The notes: a model not told the origin generated them from the letters alone. A stretch of DNA of 64,000 nucleotides from Chryseobacterium sp. KACC 21268 (GCA_028736075.1 CP117875.1:1674001-1738000); one strand, 5' to 3'; counted from the stretch's first letter, positions 17,693 to 26,640 are shown. Translations and numbers: made by a program.

Positions 17693-18253
17693 ATGAAAAT
17701 TTCGACTTCAAAATTAATTTCAGAATTAAAAAACATTACCCACGAAAATATTCAATTTGCAAAAACGCTTTTGGGTAAAGAGATTTCCGAACTCAATTTT
17801 CGAAATTCCGAAGAAAGTTGGAGCGTTTTGGAATGTCTGGAGCATCTCAACCGTTATGGTAATTTTTACATTCCCGAAATTGCCGACAGAATTTCGACTT
17901 CTAAGTTTCCTCCAAAAACTGAATTTTCATCTGGGATTTTAGGAGATTATTTTGCCAAAAGTATGCTTCCAAAAGAGAAGTTGAACAAAATGAAAACCTT
18001 CAAATCAATGAATCCAATCCACAGTAATTTGGACAAGGATGTTGTGAAAGAGTTCATCAATCAACAAAATCAATTGCTCGGTTTATTGGAACAATCGAAT
18101 AGAATCAATTTAGAAAAAACCAAAACCTCAATCAGTATTTCAAAGCTCGTCAAACTCAAGTTGGGCGATACATTTCGCTTTGTCATCTATCATAATTTAA
18201 GGCATATTGAGCAAGCGAAAAATGTTTTGAAAATTATTTCTTCAACAAATTGA
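17693..18253 (+). CDS. DinB-like (four-helix bundle) protein
   Basis: 186 residues resembling the DinB/YfiT metal-binding four-helix-bundle superfamily: ESWSVLECLEHLNRYG near residues 41-56 supplies one histidine and FVIYHNLRHIEQA near 163-175 two more, the usual spacing for a three-histidine metal site. Members include thiol-dependent transferases; the substrate is not predictable. It probably shares a transcript with the Crp-like gene. Its 3' end overlaps the convergent methyltransferase gene by 20 bases. Confidence 0.85.
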   Translation: MKISTSKLISELKNITHENIQFAKTLLGKEISELNFRNSEESWSVLECLEHLNRYGNFYIPEIADRISTSKFPPKTEFSSGILGDYFAKSMLPKEKLNKMKTFKSMNPIHSNLDKDVVKEFINQQNQLLGLLEQSNRINLEKTKTSISISKLVKLKLGDTFRFVIYHNLRHIEQAKNVLKIISSTN

Positions 18254-19823
18254 TACTCACCGTCGCCAACTCAGAGTCCGGAAATTTCTTGAACAAATTG
18301 ACGTCCGGTTCCAAACCAGATTCCTTGCAAATCCTGTGGAAAACATCGACTTCCAAAATGTATTGGTCAGAAAATCCGTGTGTCGCGTCGTACGCTGTGG
18401 AAGCTGTCAAACCAAGATTTTTCGAAGTGATTTCTGGCGAAAGTGTGTGAAGCTCAATCAAAAGCAAGCCAAATTTCTCAACATAAGGCGTCCATTTTTT
18501 GAGATGATTCAAAAGATTTTCTTCGACATCACGATTGGACAATCGTTTTCCTCGGAACGCAAATGCGCCTGTTGAAGTGCTGATTCTTTGGCTGTCGGTG
18601 TCCAAAACGTCTTCCCAAATTCGGTTATGGTCGAGGAATGTTCTGATGTTCAGCAAATCTCCCAATTCGATATTGTAGTCGGATTGCAAATCTTCGGCAA
18701 GTTGTTTCGGATTTCCAATGTCGCCCCAAATCACCTTTGCCCAAATGTCATTTTTGATGAGATTGGCGCGCGTTACTTTCAACGATGCTGGATTGTAATC
18801 TGCGCCAACCAAAAATAACGGATGTTCTTCCAAATATTTTCCGCGCAAAGTTTGTCTTTCTATGACTTCATAAAGATGTTGCAAAAGAGCGCCGTTTCCG
18901 CAACCCATATCCAAAATTCCCTTTGGTTGCTCATTGATTGGCCGGTTGAAAATCTCGATGATAAACTCATCAATCACTTTGAAGTAAGTCAAATGCGCGC
19001 CACCACTTCCCCAAACATTCATCTCGCGGTTCACGTGAATCTCGTCTTCGCCATCTTCAATTTCACGGATTTCTGAGGCTTTTCCGAAAATCAGATTGTC
19101 CAATTTTGAGAACATAGGAAGGTAAGAAACCGTTACGCCATAAGCTGTTGCGCGTCTCGCAAAGAAAAGTCCCGTTTCCGTGAATTGGAAATTATTTCCC
19201 TTTTTGGAAAACCAGCCGATTTCTGAAAGATAATTGAGGATGATTTCAAAATAATGCGGATTCTTGTGAAACTCTTCCGCGCTGAAACTCGCTTCCATAA
19301 AGTATTTGTGGAACATTCCACTCATTCCGAGTTTGATGATGATGGGACCAACCAGCGCACCTTCGATGTGTTTTTGGATTTGATATTTCAATGAATTTCC
19401 ATCTACATTTTCCATCAAAAAAGATTTGTATTTTTCGAAGATTGCAATCCACTTTTTGCAGAGTTCTTCGGTCAGTTCTTTGGAATTGATGACGTTTGGG
19501 TCGGCCAGAAATTCTGCCAAATCACAGTAGATTTTTTGATAAGAAAATGCTTCTTCAGTTTTGGAATTGGCTGATATTTTCACAACATTCGTTTCATTAT
19601 TCAAGTGATAATCCAGAAAACCTTGAGACGCCAAAACTCTCAGTGCAACATTCAAATAACCTTCATTGGAATTGAATTTTTCATTGATTTCAGAAAGTTC
19701 CAAAGTTTGTTTTTCGTTAATGAAATCTAAAATATTTTTCTTTGACAAAGCTGAAATCACTGGCGCTGTCACAATCCCATCCAAATGTCTGAAAATCGAT
19801 TCCCGAAGTTTTTTCTTATCCAT
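18234..19823 (-). CDS. Class I SAM-dependent methyltransferase with two winged-helix-like regions
   Basis: 529 residues. SAM motif I is DMGCGNG at 305-311, followed by a Rossmann methyltransferase domain to about 500. The N-terminal 300 residues contain two similar segments, near 13-36 (GIVTAPVISALSK...) and near 154-175 (GALVGPIIIKLG...), each followed by a small domain of the O-methyltransferase dimerisation type. This suggests an internal duplication. The substrate is unknown; large enzymes of this shape occur in secondary metabolism. It stands alone, between convergent DinB and divergent ada. Confidence 0.8.
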   Translation of the reverse strand: MDKKKLRESIFRHLDGIVTAPVISALSKKNILDFINEKQTLELSEINEKFNSNEGYLNVALRVLASQGFLDYHLNNETNVVKISANSKTEEAFSYQKIYCDLAEFLADPNVINSKELTEELCKKWIAIFEKYKSFLMENVDGNSLKYQIQKHIEGALVGPIIIKLGMSGMFHKYFMEASFSAEEFHKNPHYFEIILNYLSEIGWFSKKGNNFQFTETGLFFARRATAYGVTVSYLPMFSKLDNLIFGKASEIREIEDGEDEIHVNREMNVWGSGGAHLTYFKVIDEFIIEIFNRPINEQPKGILDMGCGNGALLQHLYEVIERQTLRGKYLEEHPLFLVGADYNPASLKVTRANLIKNDIWAKVIWGDIGNPKQLAEDLQSDYNIELGDLLNIRTFLDHNRIWEDVLDTDSQRISTSTGAFAFRGKRLSNRDVEENLLNHLKKWTPYVEKFGLLLIELHTLSPEITSKNLGLTASTAYDATHGFSDQYILEVDVFHRICKESGLEPDVNLFKKFPDSELATVSINLLKK

Positions 19824-19900
19824 AAAACTGTTGATTTTGTGTTTTGGAAGATAATATTTTTCAGGAATATGAAAGAGAAAAATTGCTTGTTCATTTTTCG

Positions 19901-19933
19901 GTTGTCATCAAATTTCCAAAACGATTACATTTG
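19901..19933 (+). promoter_or_regulatory. Promoter of ada
   Basis: TACATTTG at 19926-19933 matches TAnnTTTG; GTTG at 19901-19904 sits 21 bp upstream in the -33 position. The ada ATG follows at 19954. Confidence 0.55.
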
Positions 19934-19953
19934 TATCATTAATTATCATTTTT

Positions 19954-20997
19954 ATGAAACCGAGTTTCGAACAGATGTACCAAGCTTCTTTCCAGAAAAA
20001 TCCCGACTTCGAAGGTGTCTTTTGGATGGGCGTGAAAACGACCGGGATTTTTTGTCGCCCAACTTGTACTGCCAGAAAACCAAAACCTGAGAATGTTGAA
20101 TTTTTTGATAATACAAAAGATGCCATTCTAAAAGGTTATCGACCGTGCAAAGTTTGTAAACCATTGGAAAATCCAGATGAAACGCCGATTGAAATTCAAA
20201 AGTTGATGTATGAATTGTCCGAAAATCCAGAACTAAAATTCAAAGATGTGGATTTGATCAGTCGTGGATTATTGCCTGCAACCGTAAAACGTTGGTTTCT
20301 AAAACACCACGGAATGACTTTCCACACTTTTCAAAGAACGTTTAAAATCAACTCGGCTTTCAAAAAACTTCAGCAAGGTGAGAATGTTTTGAATGTCGCT
20401 TTGGAAAATGGTTATGAAAGTTTGAGTGGTTTTAATGAAAGTTTCAAATCCATCATCGGAACTTCACCAAAAAATTCAAAGTTTGAAAAAATTGTAGACC
20501 TCAAAAGAATCGAAACACCGCTCGGAACTATGATTGCCTGCGCCAACGAAAATGGAATTTGTCTATTGGAATATTCCGACCGAAAATCACTTTCGAGAGA
20601 ATTAGAGGAAATCTCAAAATACTTTAAAGCGAATATTATCCAAGGAGAAAATCCGCATTTCAAAACTCTGGAAACAGAATTGAGCGAATATTTCGAAGGC
20701 AAAAGATTGGATTTCACCGTTCCGCTTTCGCCAGTTGGAACAGATTTTCAAAAGAATGTCTGGCAAATTCTAAGAACCATTCCGTACGGAACGACGAGAA
20801 GTTACCAGCAACAAGCTGACATTCTTGGCAATCCAAAAGCTGTGCGCGCTGTTGCCAATGCGAATGGCCTTAATAAAATTTCAATTATTATCCCTTGTCA
20901 CAGAGTAATCGGAACCAATGGAACTTTGACGGGTTATGGCGGTGGAATCTGGCGGAAGCAGAAACTTTTGGAATTGGAAAAAGCTATTTTGTTTTAA
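19954..20997 (+). CDS. ada: Ada: DNA methyl phosphotriester and O6-methylguanine repair protein / activator
   Basis: 347 residues with all parts of Ada: an N-terminal zinc site C34, C38, C65 and C68 (the first is the likely phosphotriester methyl acceptor), an AraC-type helix-turn-helix (about 85-175) and a C-terminal methylguanine-DNA methyltransferase domain with acceptor cysteine C315 in PCHRV. It is self-regulated in known systems by methylation of the N-terminal cysteine. It has its own promoter and no alkylation-repair partner genes beside it. Confidence 0.95.
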   Translation: MKPSFEQMYQASFQKNPDFEGVFWMGVKTTGIFCRPTCTARKPKPENVEFFDNTKDAILKGYRPCKVCKPLENPDETPIEIQKLMYELSENPELKFKDVDLISRGLLPATVKRWFLKHHGMTFHTFQRTFKINSAFKKLQQGENVLNVALENGYESLSGFNESFKSIIGTSPKNSKFEKIVDLKRIETPLGTMIACANENGICLLEYSDRKSLSRELEEISKYFKANIIQGENPHFKTLETELSEYFEGKRLDFTVPLSPVGTDFQKNVWQILRTIPYGTTRSYQQQADILGNPKAVRAVANANGLNKISIIIPCHRVIGTNGTLTGYGGGIWRKQKLLELEKAILF

Positions 20998-21023
20998 TTA
21001 TTTTAGATTTGTAAAAAAACACA

Positions 21024-21596
21024 ATGAAACTAAAATTACTCTTTTTATCAATTTTCTTTTTTTGTTTTGCACAGTCACAAATTAGCATTTCCAGTCCGGT
21101 TGATGCTACAATTTGTGTTGATAACAATAGTGAATTTGTAAGCGTTAATCTTATGAATTATAATTCGCAGTTTTCGGATAATGTGAATTTTTCGTTTAAA
21201 TATTTTTCAAATTTGAGTGATGCTCAAACAAATATAAACTCTATTCCGTCGCTACAAAATATATCAGGTTCAACGACATTTTATGTGAGAGTAGAAAGCC
21301 CGCAGGATGGTTTTGCGATAGGGTCTTTGAATATTATACTCAATGATAACTGCGAGATGTCCGTTTCTGAAATTGTATCAGGAAAAATTCAAATATATCC
21401 AAATCCTGTTGTTGATTTTATTATGATAAAAAGTGAAGAAAAATTTATCAAAGCTGATGTCTTTTCTTTATTAGGAACAAAATTGTCTTCTTCAAAAGAT
21501 GCAAATGTTAACCTGTCAAAAGTAAAATCTGGAGTTTATATCTTGAAAGTTTTCACAGATAAATCTGAAAAATCGTTTAAAATTATAAAGAAGTAA
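21024..21596 (+). CDS. Small secreted protein with a type IX secretion sorting domain
   Basis: 190 residues: signal peptide (about 1-19), a short central part of some 90 residues without recognisable domain, and a C-terminal type A T9SS sorting domain from about residue 120 (IYPNPV near the beginning, then VYILKV and the basic end SFKIIKK). It should be exported to the cell surface or medium. The cargo part is unusually small. It stands between ada and a GNAT gene, three bases before the latter. Confidence 0.85.
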   Translation: MKLKLLFLSIFFFCFAQSQISISSPVDATICVDNNSEFVSVNLMNYNSQFSDNVNFSFKYFSNLSDAQTNINSIPSLQNISGSTTFYVRVESPQDGFAIGSLNIILNDNCEMSVSEIVSGKIQIYPNPVVDFIMIKSEEKFIKADVFSLLGTKLSSSKDANVNLSKVKSGVYILKVFTDKSEKSFKIIKK

Positions 21597-21599
21597 ATA

Positions 21600-22124
21600 A
21601 TGAATTTCTCTGTTCAACCTATTCTCGAAAACGAAAATGTAAAACTCGTTCCGCTTGATCAAACTGATTTTGAGCAATTATTTTCTGTTGCTTCGGATCC
21701 TCTCGTTTGGGAACAACATCCGAACAAGGACCGCTACAAAAGGGAAATCTTCGAGAATTTTTTCAAAGGTGCGATGGAAAGTAGTGGTGCGTTCAAAATC
21801 ATTGAGACAAACACAGGCGAAATTGCCGGAAGTACAAGGTTTTATGATTATAATTCTGATGATAACTCAATCTTCATTGGTTATACTTTCTACGGAAGGA
21901 AATTCTGGGGCTCAAAACTGAATCCACAGGTCAAGAAACTAATGCTGGATTATATTTTTCAATTCGTTGATAAAGTCAATTTCCACGTTGGGAAAGACAA
22001 CATCCGTTCGCAAAAAGCGATGGAAAAATTGGGTGCGCAAAAAGTGGATGAAGTGAATGTTGCATATGCTTATGAACCAGAACGATTGAATGTCGTTTTT
22101 GAAATTAAAAAAGAGAATTATTAG
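21600..22124 (+). CDS. GNAT acetyltransferase, RimJ/RimL type
   Basis: 174 residues with the layout of the RimJ/RimL group (LEDNVKLVPL-like start, IGYTFYGRKFWG and the late NIRSQKAMEKLGAQKV motif, where N and K line the acetyl-CoA pocket). The substrate could be a ribosomal or other protein N-terminus or a small amine. It starts three bases after the preceding T9SS cargo gene, yet the two seem functionally unrelated. Confidence 0.88.
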   Translation: MNFSVQPILENENVKLVPLDQTDFEQLFSVASDPLVWEQHPNKDRYKREIFENFFKGAMESSGAFKIIETNTGEIAGSTRFYDYNSDDNSIFIGYTFYGRKFWGSKLNPQVKKLMLDYIFQFVDKVNFHVGKDNIRSQKAMEKLGAQKVDEVNVAYAYEPERLNVVFEIKKENY

Positions 22125-22141
22125 AAGTTAGAGGTTTTTTT

Positions 22142-22248
22142 AAATTTCATCAAAATTATTTCCCCCAACCCTAAAGGGAGTAATTTCGATGAAATTTCTA
22201 ATTGATTTTTGCTCCCTTTAGGTTTCGGGTAAACAAAAATCAATTAGA
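22142..22248. repeat. Double hairpin with mutually complementary loops
   Basis: Hairpin A has 17-base arms (22142-22158 and 22181-22197) with one mismatch and a 22-base loop. Hairpin B has perfect 15-base arms (22197-22211 and 22234-22248) and also a 22-base loop. The two loops (22159-22180, 22212-22233) are complementary at 19 of 22 positions. It fills most of the gap between a GNAT gene and a convergent DUF3037 gene. Confidence 0.85.
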
Positions 22249-22294
22249 AAAAAATATTAGGTCTTCTACACAGAATCTTTTCGTTCAAAATTTT

Positions 22295-22678
22295 TCACAA
22301 AACCAATTCCTCGAACAATCTCTCAAAAGTCTTCTCCAAATCCAAGCTCGCTCCAGGATGCGGGCGAGAAGTCTGAATGATAGAACTCTTCACAGCGGTC
22401 AACCATCGGAAACGCTCGGGAATTTCGAGTTGCGCAATGGAGCCAGCCGACTTTTCGCCATTGGCAATATTGACAAAAGATTCCAAATGTTTCTTCACAT
22501 CATCAAAATCAATTTTCGAGTGGATTACCCGAAATTTCTCCTCACAAAGATGAATTTTCACCTTGATGAATTTCTCTCTTTTTGAGAATAAAATCAAGCC
22601 GACGTTGAAAAATTCCTCACGCTCAGGCTTTGGTACCAGGCGGATCACCGCGTACTCATATAACTTTTGCTCTTGCAT
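22295..22678 (-). CDS. DUF3037 protein
   Basis: 127 residues from the ATG at 22678 (MQEQKLYEYAVIRLVP), matching the start usual for this family; an ATG at 22690 is also possible. DUF3037 has no known biochemical function. The start overlaps the 3' end of the HipA-like gene, so the two are coupled. The same pairing occurs widely in bacteria as far as I know, which suggests a partner or antagonist of the kinase-like protein. Confidence 0.85.
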   Translation of the reverse strand: MQEQKLYEYAVIRLVPKPEREEFFNVGLILFSKREKFIKVKIHLCEEKFRVIHSKIDFDDVKKHLESFVNIANGEKSAGSIAQLEIPERFRWLTAVKSSIIQTSRPHPGASLDLEKTFERLFEELVL

Positions 22679-23444
22679 TTTTGGCTTCATTTAAAAAGTT
22701 ATCAGAATGGTCTCGTCTCAAAGTCAGAAATTGAAAGTAAACATTTTTTATTTCAGTCGGCGTCAGTTCGGTATCGTTCCATTGCAACCAATCTTCAGGA
22801 ATTAGTTCTACGATCTCTCTCAAAACGTCGTCCGTCAATATCGCTTTGAATCTTTCATTGGCAGAATCCAATTCAGAAGCTTGAGGCAACAAAACGTGGT
22901 CTTTGATCATCACAAACGGACTCACGGCATTCTTCTCCCAATTGTCCCAAGAATGGTGGAAGTAGAGCGAGGCACCGTTGTCAATCAGCCACAATTCCTT
23001 GTGCCACATCAGCATATTCGTATTTCGGAAAGTACGGTCGATATTGGTGAGGAATGCATCCAGCCAAACAATCTCGGAAGACAATTTCGCATCGATTTTC
23101 ACTGCGCCAGGATCGTAAGTGATGGCGCCGGAAAGATAATGCAAAGCGAGATTCAGTCCGCAACTACCCTTCAAAAGGTCCTGGATCTCTTCATCGGCCT
23201 CACTTCTCCCAAAATCCACGGAAAGATTCGCAAACACCAATTCTGGAATTCGGAATCCCAAAACCTGCGAGATTTTCCCACCGATCAATTCCGAGATCAA
23301 AGCTTTGACGCCGTGTCCAGCACCTCGAAACTTCAACACATATTTGAAATCGTCGTCCGCTTCCGCCAACGCTGGCAGAGAACCACCTTCCCGTAAGGGC
23401 AGGATGTAGCGGGTTACCGTAACTGTTCTTAAGGATAAGTCCAA
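22656..23444 (-). CDS. HipA-like kinase-fold protein
   Basis: 262 residues of the short HipA-like family. Seen: FKYVLKFRGAGHGVKAL (about 33-49, nucleotide-binding lysine and glycines), DAFLTNIDRTFRNTNML (about 127-143, catalytic Asp and Asn of a HipA/PI-kinase fold) and LIDNGASLYFH (about 151-161, the metal Asp). It lacks the N-terminal domain of full HipA toxins and no HipB-like antitoxin is adjacent; instead a DUF3037 gene overlaps its end. Kinase activity and target are unknown. Confidence 0.85.
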   Translation of the reverse strand: MDLSLRTVTVTRYILPLREGGSLPALAEADDDFKYVLKFRGAGHGVKALISELIGGKISQVLGFRIPELVFANLSVDFGRSEADEEIQDLLKGSCGLNLALHYLSGAITYDPGAVKIDAKLSSEIVWLDAFLTNIDRTFRNTNMLMWHKELWLIDNGASLYFHHSWDNWEKNAVSPFVMIKDHVLLPQASELDSANERFKAILTDDVLREIVELIPEDWLQWNDTELTPTEIKNVYFQFLTLRRDHSDNFLNEAKNARAKVI

Positions 23445-23523
23445 TTTATAATTTTTTGTAAAAATAGGGATTTGTGAAGCGTTATTTCAAATTATATTTT
23501 TAGTAATTTCTGCGATCAGGTTT

Positions 23524-23553
23524 AAAAAAAAGACTGTCAATCAGACAGTCTTT
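23524..23553 (-). terminator. Intrinsic terminator of the T9SS beta-helix gene
   Basis: AAAGACTGTC and GACAGTCTTT (23529-23538, 23544-23553) form a 10-bp stem. On the minus strand it is followed by a U-run of about eight. Confidence 0.8.
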
Positions 23554-23572
23554 AGTATAGAATTTATTTTGA

Positions 23573-25348
23573 TTATTTTTTGATTATTTTCAAGGATTCT
23601 GATTGTTTATCAGTGTTCACTTTCAGAATATAGACACCGGCTGGTAGAACTTTCATATCAATAGAACCTTTCTCAGAATTAAGTTCAATATTTTTCATTA
23701 ATTGTCCGGAAGCATTGTAGATATCTACATTTTTGATTTTGCTGGTATTGGTAATTTGCAGGTAATCTGTAACAGGATTAGGATAATAGCTGATTCTTGC
23801 TTTATTGACATCATGAATTGCAAGTGTTACATCTGTGAATTCATTTCCACCTAAATCAGGCGTTGTAGTACTTCTGGTGTTTCCATCTATATCCAGAGCT
23901 ACCTCTGCAATAGGAGTGCCTTTATTATCTAATGCTGCATTGCCAGTAGTGGCCAGATGGAGATCTGTAGCGGATACAAATGCTGGAAGAATGTTAAGGG
24001 AATTCACGTTTCCTCCAAATCCTGTCTGTATTGCGGCGAGATTAATTCTTGCCGATCCGATGTAACCTAAGTTGGTTCCGGTAGAGTAATAATCGTTGTA
24101 ATTTATATTAGAGTACACAGTGTTTGCAGCTCCCGAATATATAGCATATCTGTCTCCTGCCTGGGTTTGCTTGTTTACAAAGATATTATTTCTGATATCG
24201 ATTGATGCAGCGGTAGTTACAGTACTTAAAATATTTAGTGCGGAAGGGCGCCCGGCATTGGTCTGGTTTGTATCCATCACCACAGTATTGTAGTAAAGTT
24301 TAAACCCTCCACCATTACCAATCACGATACCGTTCCCGTTATCCGCTAGCCCGCCGCCTAAAGAATAGCCAGTCCCTGCGATATCATTAATGAAGTTGTT
24401 ATATATTAATAAATTGGATGCGGGCACATTTGAATTGATATATAGTCCTACCGCTCCATAGCCCGCAGTGTTTGGCTGTTTAATATCTGAGATTTTATTG
24501 TTGAAAATTTGTCCATTAGTCACTGCTGCACCTACTAAAATACCTTGTGCTGTACCGGTCGAAGTTGCAGGCAAAGCAACCCCTTTTATAATATTTCCGC
24601 TAACTTCAAAGTTTTTGGCATTTTGAACAGCAATACCTCTGAACAACATTTTATCTGCAGCAACGGTTGAGCCTATTTCATTATTTCTAATAATCCAGCC
24701 AGTATCTGTATTGGTTGCATTACCAACACCGAAAATTCCGTTTTGCGCTCTTGCGAAAGTATTATTGATTGCAGAAAAATTATTATTTGGAAATTCAGCC
24801 GCACCCAACGCCGTTCCCGATATGATTACAGCTCCAACTGTTCCAGCGCTTGTAGATCCTGAAAAATTAGTATTCTTGAGCGTAACATTTTCTGCCCCGT
24901 CTGTAGTTGTTGAAGATACCCAAAGTGCTACTGGATTTGTACCTGTTGTAGCAACATACGTTGTGTTGATGCTAAGGTTTCTGGAAGAACTTCCGTTGTT
25001 GCTGCCATCTATAGTCACATTATCAGCTCCAAAGAATCTGATAGTTGCAACTGGACTTGCACTTGTAATTGTTGCATTTACACCTGTTGCAGGTTTGATC
25101 AGGACTGAAGTGTAACTGGATGTCCCCGCGCTTGCATTTAAAACAGCAGTTGTGGTTTCTGTTGTGTCACCAGTAACATTGATGATAATAGCACCTTGAT
25201 GTGTTCCTGCATTAATTGCATCGAATGCACCCTTTAAAGTGGTATAGCTTCCTGTGGATGTGCCGGAAGTCGCACTTACATTCACTTGGGCTTGCAAATT
25301 GTTTGCAAGAAAACCCAACACTGCTAAAGATAGTAGAGTTTTTTTCAT
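23573..25348 (-). CDS. Secreted right-handed beta-helix protein with T9SS sorting domain
   Basis: 591 residues. Signal peptide (1 to about 20, ending NNLQAQ), then many Asn/Gly/Ile repeats such as NVTLKNTNFSG and WIIRNNEIGS typical of parallel beta-helix proteins (about 80-480), then a T9SS type A sorting domain (YYPNPVTDYLQI near 520; end SESLKIIKK). It probably sits on the cell surface or is released and may bind or cut polysaccharide, but no catalytic residues can be assigned. It is a single-gene unit with its own terminator. G+C seems higher than in its neighbours. Confidence 0.88.
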   Translation of the reverse strand: MKKTLLSLAVLGFLANNLQAQVNVSATSGTSTGSYTTLKGAFDAINAGTHQGAIIINVTGDTTETTTAVLNASAGTSSYTSVLIKPATGVNATITSASPVATIRFFGADNVTIDGSNNGSSSRNLSINTTYVATTGTNPVALWVSSTTTDGAENVTLKNTNFSGSTSAGTVGAVIISGTALGAAEFPNNNFSAINNTFARAQNGIFGVGNATNTDTGWIIRNNEIGSTVAADKMLFRGIAVQNAKNFEVSGNIIKGVALPATSTGTAQGILVGAAVTNGQIFNNKISDIKQPNTAGYGAVGLYINSNVPASNLLIYNNFINDIAGTGYSLGGGLADNGNGIVIGNGGGFKLYYNTVVMDTNQTNAGRPSALNILSTVTTAASIDIRNNIFVNKQTQAGDRYAIYSGAANTVYSNINYNDYYSTGTNLGYIGSARINLAAIQTGFGGNVNSLNILPAFVSATDLHLATTGNAALDNKGTPIAEVALDIDGNTRSTTTPDLGGNEFTDVTLAIHDVNKARISYYPNPVTDYLQITNTSKIKNVDIYNASGQLMKNIELNSEKGSIDMKVLPAGVYILKVNTDKQSESLKIIKK

Positions 25349-25506
25349 AAAATAATATATATAATAGTTTGTTGTTGTGAATTTAATAAAAATATTAGAT
25401 ATATAGAATTAGATTTACATTAATTTTTTAAAATAATTATTTTGCAGTGATTTGAGGCGTCGAAAAGATTATTTGATAACTGGTTAATCCTACCAAAATC
25501 TTTTTT

Positions 25507-25514
25507 TACTTTTG
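25507..25514 (+). promoter_or_regulatory. -7 element before the nitronate monooxygenase gene
   Basis: TACTTTTG matches TAnnTTTG. Transcription would begin near 25521, so an in-frame TTG at 25512 cannot be the start codon. Confidence 0.5.
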
Positions 25515-25577
25515 GGAAAAATAAAATCAATGTCCAGCTTCATAGACTTCGGAATTGCCTCAAAACAATATCACGGA

Positions 25578-26513
25578 ATGAACAAAATCACACAGCTTTT
25601 CAACATCAAATATCCAATCATTCAAGGTGGAATGATTTGGCACTCAGGATGGAAGTTGGCTTCCGCCGTTTCAAACAATGGCGGATTGGGATTGATAGGT
25701 TCTGCCAGTATGTATCCCGATATTCTGAGAGAAAATATTCAGAAATGTAAACAAGCGACGGACAAACCTTTTGGTGTCAATATCGCTTTGCTTTATCCAA
25801 ATATTGAAGAGATCATCAACATCATTCTGGAAGAGGGCGTAAAAATCGTTTTCACATCAGCAGGAAATCCAAAAACCTACACCGAAACTCTAAAGAAAGA
25901 AGGCATCAAGGTTGCTCACGTGGTGGCGAGTTCCAAATTTGCAGTGAAATGTCAAGATGCAGGCGTAGATGCTGTTGTAGCAGAAGGTTTCGAAGCGGGT
26001 GGACATAATGGTAGAGAAGAGACAACAACACTTTGCCTAATTCCAAATGTCAAAAAACATATCGATATTCCACTCATCGCAGCGGGCGGAATTGGACTGG
26101 GAAGTCAGATGAAAGCAGCGATGATTCTTGGCGCAGACGGCGTTCAAATTGGTTCTCGTTTCGCAGCAACAGTTGAAGCAAGTTCGCACGATAATTTCAA
26201 ACATAAAATCACGGAATTGAAAGAAGGCGACACGCAATTGACTTTGAAGGAATTGGCGCCAGTAAGATTAATTAAAAATAAATTCTACCACGATTTGGAA
26301 GGCCTTTACGACTCTGGCAGAAATGTTGAAGCGTTGAAAGCAACTTTGGGAAGAGCTCGCGCAAAACTTGGGATGTTTGAAGGTGATCTCACGGAAGGTG
26401 AATTGGAGATCGGACAAGTTTCTGCTTTGATTGATGAAATTCTTCCCGTAGAAAAAGTCTTTCAAAATTTAATCAAGGAATTCAACGAAGCAAAAGTAGA
26501 TTTGACTTTATAA
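25578..26513 (+). CDS. Nitronate monooxygenase-like FMN enzyme
   Basis: 312 residues from the ATG at 25578 (MNKITQLFNIKYPIIQGGM), the usual family start; an ATG at 25530 is possible. A TIM-barrel flavoprotein of the nitronate monooxygenase / 2-nitropropane dioxygenase family: IIQGGM at the first strand, EGFEAGGHNG (the conserved His region) and the FMN phosphate site AAGGIGLG...GADGVQIGSRF. The family oxidises propionate-3-nitronate and other nitronates; a few members are enoyl reductases (FabK), so the exact substrate is open. It is monocistronic or co-transcribed with a DUF4268 gene. Confidence 0.88.
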   Translation: MNKITQLFNIKYPIIQGGMIWHSGWKLASAVSNNGGLGLIGSASMYPDILRENIQKCKQATDKPFGVNIALLYPNIEEIINIILEEGVKIVFTSAGNPKTYTETLKKEGIKVAHVVASSKFAVKCQDAGVDAVVAEGFEAGGHNGREETTTLCLIPNVKKHIDIPLIAAGGIGLGSQMKAAMILGADGVQIGSRFAATVEASSHDNFKHKITELKEGDTQLTLKELAPVRLIKNKFYHDLEGLYDSGRNVEALKATLGRARAKLGMFEGDLTEGELEIGQVSALIDEILPVEKVFQNLIKEFNEAKVDLTL

Positions 26514-26600
26514 GAAGTAAGATAAAAGGCAAAAGAGTCAAGGAAAAATTATTTTAAAAAGCCTTCGAGAGCCTCAGCCTGAGAAAGCCGAATTACAAAT

Positions 26601-26640
26601 CATTTATCAATCATCATTTATCAATCATCAATCATCATTT
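26601..26640. repeat. Tandem CATTTATCAATCAT repeat touching a start codon
   Basis: Two exact 14-base units (CATTTATCAATCAT), then CAATCAT and CATTT, ending at the base before the ATG at 26641. Inverted low-complexity sequence of the same type lies at 40037-40065. Confidence 0.75.

Noticed and set aside
22881-23396. 171-codon open frame antisense to the HipA-like gene
   Set aside because: Shadow of the minus-strand gene; no recognisable motif and no plausible ribosome site.
24711-25115. 134-codon open frame antisense to the T9SS beta-helix gene
   Set aside because: Caused by the repetitive, Thr/Ala/Asn-rich coding sequence on the other strand.
25512-25577. TTG start for the nitronate monooxygenase
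   Set aside because: The TTG is within the predicted -7 promoter element, upstream of the expected transcription start.
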